Source: Phenylobacterium sp.
GTDB taxonomy: Bacteria > Pseudomonadota > Alphaproteobacteria > Caulobacterales > Caulobacteraceae
DNA length: 16,864 nt
NCBI GenBank assembly: GCA_019264505.1
Contig: JAHUZY010000477.1
Coordinates: forward strand, 1-16,864
Reading direction: 5' to 3'
In this document: in pieces, positions 14,512 through 16,864 of the stretch
Numbering within the stretch: the stretch's first letter is position 1
Layout of the letters: each line of letters opens with the position of its first letter
Program-made: the position numbers and the translations under genes
The notes under the pieces: generated by a model
What the model was told of the DNA's origin: nothing
What the model saw: only the letters and a program-made list of their open reading frames with translations
The model's database searches: none

Positions 14512-15666
14512 CTCGCGCACCGCCGTCAGGAAGGCCGAGCGGGCGAGGGAGAGCTTGCGGCCCGTGGCCTGGGGCCAGGCGGAGTTGATGACGATGACCA
14601 GGCCGTCGTCGCGATAGGTGGTGATCGACTGGCCGAAGATGCCGGAGGCCTGATAGGCGCCGTCCTGGTTCATCCACCAGAAATAGCCGTAGCCGGCGTC
14701 GCCATTGTCGATCTGGGCGCTGGTGGCCTGCGCCACCCAGCCCTCGGGAACCACCGCCTTGCCGCCCGCCATGCCGCCTTCCAGCATGAACTGCCCCACC
14801 CGGCCGTAGTCGCGGAGCGTCATGGAGATGCAGCAGCCGCCGCGCTCCAGGCCCGAGGGATCGAGCATCCAGATGCCGTCGCGCTCCATGCCATAGGGCT
14901 TCCAGATCTTCTCCGAGGCGTAGGCCGACAGGCTCTGGCCCGTGGCGTTGGCCACCAGCACGCCGGCCAGGTCGGTCTCGCCGGTGTTGTAGTTGAACAC
15001 CGCGCCGGGCGGATTTTCCCGGGGCAGCTTGCGCATATAGCTGACCATGGCGTTCATGCCGGGCTCGGCGGGCGTGGCGCCAGCGGTGGCCACGTCGGAC
15101 TTGGGATCGGTGTAGTCCTCGTTCCACTTCACGCCCGAGCTCATCATCAGGAGCTGGCGCACGGTGACCCCGTCATAGCCCGACCCCTTCAGCTCGGGGA
15201 TGTAGTCGGTGACCGGCGCATTCAGGCCCGCAATCTTGCCGTCCTGGATGGCCGCGCCCACCAGGGTCGAGGTCAGGGACTTGGCCACCGAGAACGAGGT
15301 CCAGCGGTCCGCCGGCTGGCGGCCCAGGCCATAGCGCTCCAGCAGGATCTGGCCGTCCTTCAGCACCAGGACGCCGGAGACGTTGAAGGCCTCCATGTAG
15401 CTGTCCACCGTCCAGCTCTTGCCCTCGTGTTCGAAGGTGGGATCGATCTGGCGATCGGCCATGACCAGCGGCCGGACCGTCTCGCCGCGCTCGATGGTGT
15501 TGACCTGGAAGATGTCCTCGATGGTCCGGTAGCCGCGGCTCTGCAGTTCCGGCGACCACATGAGGAAGTTGGGCGTGGCCGGGTCCAGCGGGACCTGGGC
15601 CAGGGCGGGTGTGGCGATGAGGCCTGCGGCGGCCACGGCGCCGGCGAGGGCATGGAGGCGAGTCAT
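14494..15666 (-). CDS. Exported serine hydrolase, class C beta-lactamase fold
   Basis: A 390-residue secreted hydrolase of the beta-lactamase/penicillin-binding-protein-like family, which contains esterases, DD-peptidases and amide hydrolases such as the NylB type. A signal peptide at 1-23 ends in PALA before QVPLD. The active site SxxK is SVAK (Ser126, Lys129) within WTSFSVAKSLTS. The second motif is probably Tyr226 in VFNYNTGETDLAG, and the third region is SGIFGQSITTY (341-351). The paired Cys in GGCCISMT (near 278-279) is unusual but typical of some members. The ATG at 15666 is chosen over the longer frame to 15780 because the signal peptide begins there. It converges with the chemoreceptor and is divergent from the aldo/keto reductase. 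An esterase or amidase is likelier than an antibiotic-hydrolysing enzyme, given the motif context. Confidence 0.88.
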   Translation of the reverse strand: MTRLHALAGAVAAAGLIATPALAQVPLDPATPNFLMWSPELQSRGYRTIEDIFQVNTIERGETVRPLVMADRQIDPTFEHEGKSWTVDSYMEAFNVSGVLVLKDGQILLERYGLGRQPADRWTSFSVAKSLTSTLVGAAIQDGKIAGLNAPVTDYIPELKGSGYDGVTVRQLLMMSSGVKWNEDYTDPKSDVATAGATPAEPGMNAMVSYMRKLPRENPPGAVFNYNTGETDLAGVLVANATGQSLSAYASEKIWKPYGMERDGIWMLDPSGLERGGCCISMTLRDYGRVGQFMLEGGMAGGKAVVPEGWVAQATSAQIDNGDAGYGYFWWMNQDGAYQASGIFGQSITTYRDDGLVIVINSAWPQATGRKLSLARSAFLTAVREAATAP

Positions 15667-15839
15667 GAAGCGTTTCCCGATGTTGTTTTGCGGCCAAGCT
15701 AGCCCATTGCGCGGCGGCCGCCAGACACCTGCGCGCATGACGTTGCGGCAGCCTTCCCGACGGCTGGCGGGAGGTCGCAAAGCGATGCTATCCCAGACGC
15801 CAATCAGAAATCCGATCAGGACATTGGGGAAGAACAGCC

Positions 15840-16856
15840 ATGGGCAATAAGCGACTGGGCCGCAGCGCCATCGTGGTCTCCGACATATGCATGGGCACCA
15901 TGACCTTCGGCGGCCAGGCCGACGAGGCCATGGCCCACCGCATCCTGGACAAGTCCTTCGAGGCGGGGATCAACTTCTATGACACGGCCGAGAACTATCC
16001 CGTGCCCCCCAGCCCCGAATGGGCCGGCCGCACCGAGGAGATCTTCGGCCGCTGGCTGAAGACCAAGAACCGCGACGCCGTCATCGTCGCCACCAAGGTC
16101 TGCGGCCCGAGCCACGGCTGGATCAAGGGCTCCATGCGGGCCGGCATGACCGCGCTCGACCGCCACAACATCACCCGCGCCATCGAGGGCAGCCTCAAGC
16201 GCATGGATGTGGACTATGTGGACCTCTACCAGACCCACTGGCCCGACCACGGGACCGGCAATGAGGAGACCCTGCGCACCCTCGATGACCTGGTCCAGGC
16301 CGGCAAGGTGCGCATCATCGGCTGCTCCAACGAAACCAGCTGGGGCCTGACCAAGTCGGTGGCCGTGGCCGAGCGCGAGGGCACGGTGCGCTATGAGACC
16401 ATCCAGAACAATTTCAGCCTGAACAACCGCCGCTTCGAGGACGAGCTGGCCCAGGCCTGCCGCCAGGAGGGCGTCAGCCTGATCCCCTATTCGCCGCTGG
16501 CCGGCGGGGTGCTGTCAGGCAAGTACAAGGACGGGGCGCGGCCCGAGGGCGCGCGCTTCTCCAACTATCTGAACCTGGGCGGGCGCCAGGCGGCCATGGC
16601 CAAGCGCTTCGTCAACGACAAGTCCCTGGAGGCCACCGACCGCTTCGCCGCCATCGCCGCTGAGGCCGGCATCTCGCTGGTGACGCTGGCGACGGCCTGG
16701 AGCAAGCAGCACGACTTCGTCGCCTCCACCATCGTCGGCGCCACCCACGAAGACCAGCTCCCCGACATCCTGGCCGCCATGGACCTGACCCTCAGCGACG
16801 AGGTGATGAAGGCCATCGACAAGGTGTCGAAGGAGATTCTGTATCCGATGGGGTGA
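15840..16856 (+). CDS. Aldo/keto reductase, Tas-like
   Basis: A 338-residue cytoplasmic NADP(H)-dependent oxidoreductase with a TIM-barrel fold. The catalytic tetrad can be placed at Asp48 and Tyr53 (NFYDTAENY), Lys86 (ATKV) and His133 (QTHWPD). Later landmarks are GCSNETSWG (161-169), QNNFSLNNR (189-197), IPYSPLAGGVLSGKY (215-229) and the phosphate-binding STIVGAT (296-302). Length and the extended loop after Tyr53 fit the Tas/YghZ branch. The ATG at 15840 is preceded by GGGGAAG about seven bases upstream. The 173-bp gap to the divergent serine hydrolase must hold both promoters, though I see no convincing boxes. The substrate is unknown; such enzymes reduce aldehydes or ketones, including those from dehalogenation or ester cleavage. 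Confidence 0.93.
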   Translation: MGNKRLGRSAIVVSDICMGTMTFGGQADEAMAHRILDKSFEAGINFYDTAENYPVPPSPEWAGRTEEIFGRWLKTKNRDAVIVATKVCGPSHGWIKGSMRAGMTALDRHNITRAIEGSLKRMDVDYVDLYQTHWPDHGTGNEETLRTLDDLVQAGKVRIIGCSNETSWGLTKSVAVAEREGTVRYETIQNNFSLNNRRFEDELAQACRQEGVSLIPYSPLAGGVLSGKYKDGARPEGARFSNYLNLGGRQAAMAKRFVNDKSLEATDRFAAIAAEAGISLVTLATAWSKQHDFVASTIVGATHEDQLPDILAAMDLTLSDEVMKAIDKVSKEILYPMG

Positions 16857-16864
16857 AGGGGGCG

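Noticed and set aside
14494..15666. Antibiotic resistance beta-lactamase
   Set aside because: The SxxK motif is shared by many esterases and amidases, and the second and third motifs are not those of true class C beta-lactamases; no AmpR-type regulator is adjacent.
1..16864. Mobile element, prophage, CRISPR or tRNA-linked island boundaries
   Set aside because: No transposase, integrase, repeat array, tRNA gene or long direct repeat was seen, and base composition looks even across the window.

Overview
This is high-GC DNA with dense, short-gapped genes. The proteome looks alphaproteobacterial: a plug-and-barrel TonB-dependent receptor, a hybrid Cache/HAMP chemoreceptor, a DUF2855 protein, GST-family proteins and haloalkane-dehalogenase-type hydrolases. 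My best guess is a Caulobacterales member (Caulobacter/Phenylobacterium type); this is inferred from gene style, not from a marker gene. No RNA gene, insertion sequence, CRISPR array or phage signature was seen.

Left part (1-5650). A sulfatase cut by the window edge carries the Cys-Ala-Pro-Ser-Arg formylglycine site and overlaps by four bases (ATGA) a haloalkane-dehalogenase-like hydrolase. Convergent to these is a minus-strand operon that reads from about 5612 down to 2455. It encodes a membrane-anchored DUF1330-like protein, a second haloalkane-dehalogenase-like hydrolase (HLD-I type), a four-helix membrane protein and a DUF2855 protein. The DUF2855 gene lacks a canonical start codon where the family normally begins. 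A good sigma70-type promoter (TTGCCA-16-TATAAT) with an overlapping small palindrome precedes the operon.

Middle (5668-9659). A minus-strand pair encodes a lipoprotein formylglycine-generating enzyme with both active-site cysteines and a membrane-anchored metallo-beta-lactamase-fold hydrolase. It is divergent from a GST-like gene followed by a TetR-family regulator. The 74-bp divergent gap holds a perfect 16-bp dyad between and over plausible promoter elements.

Right part (9682-16856). This holds a FecA-like TonB-dependent receptor with two Fur-box-like arrays upstream, a divergent methyl-accepting chemotaxis protein, a convergent exported class-C-beta-lactamase-fold serine hydrolase, and a divergent Tas-type aldo/keto reductase.

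Working idea (inference): the left and middle parts form an accessory locus for sulfated and/or halogenated or otherwise bulky organic substrates. The sulfatase and its maturase sit in the same window, next to two dehalogenase-fold hydrolases, an MBL hydrolase and a GST, with TetR control. The receptor, chemoreceptor, serine hydrolase and reductase may simply be neighbours. All three convergent gene junctions carry inverted repeats at or over the stop codons.
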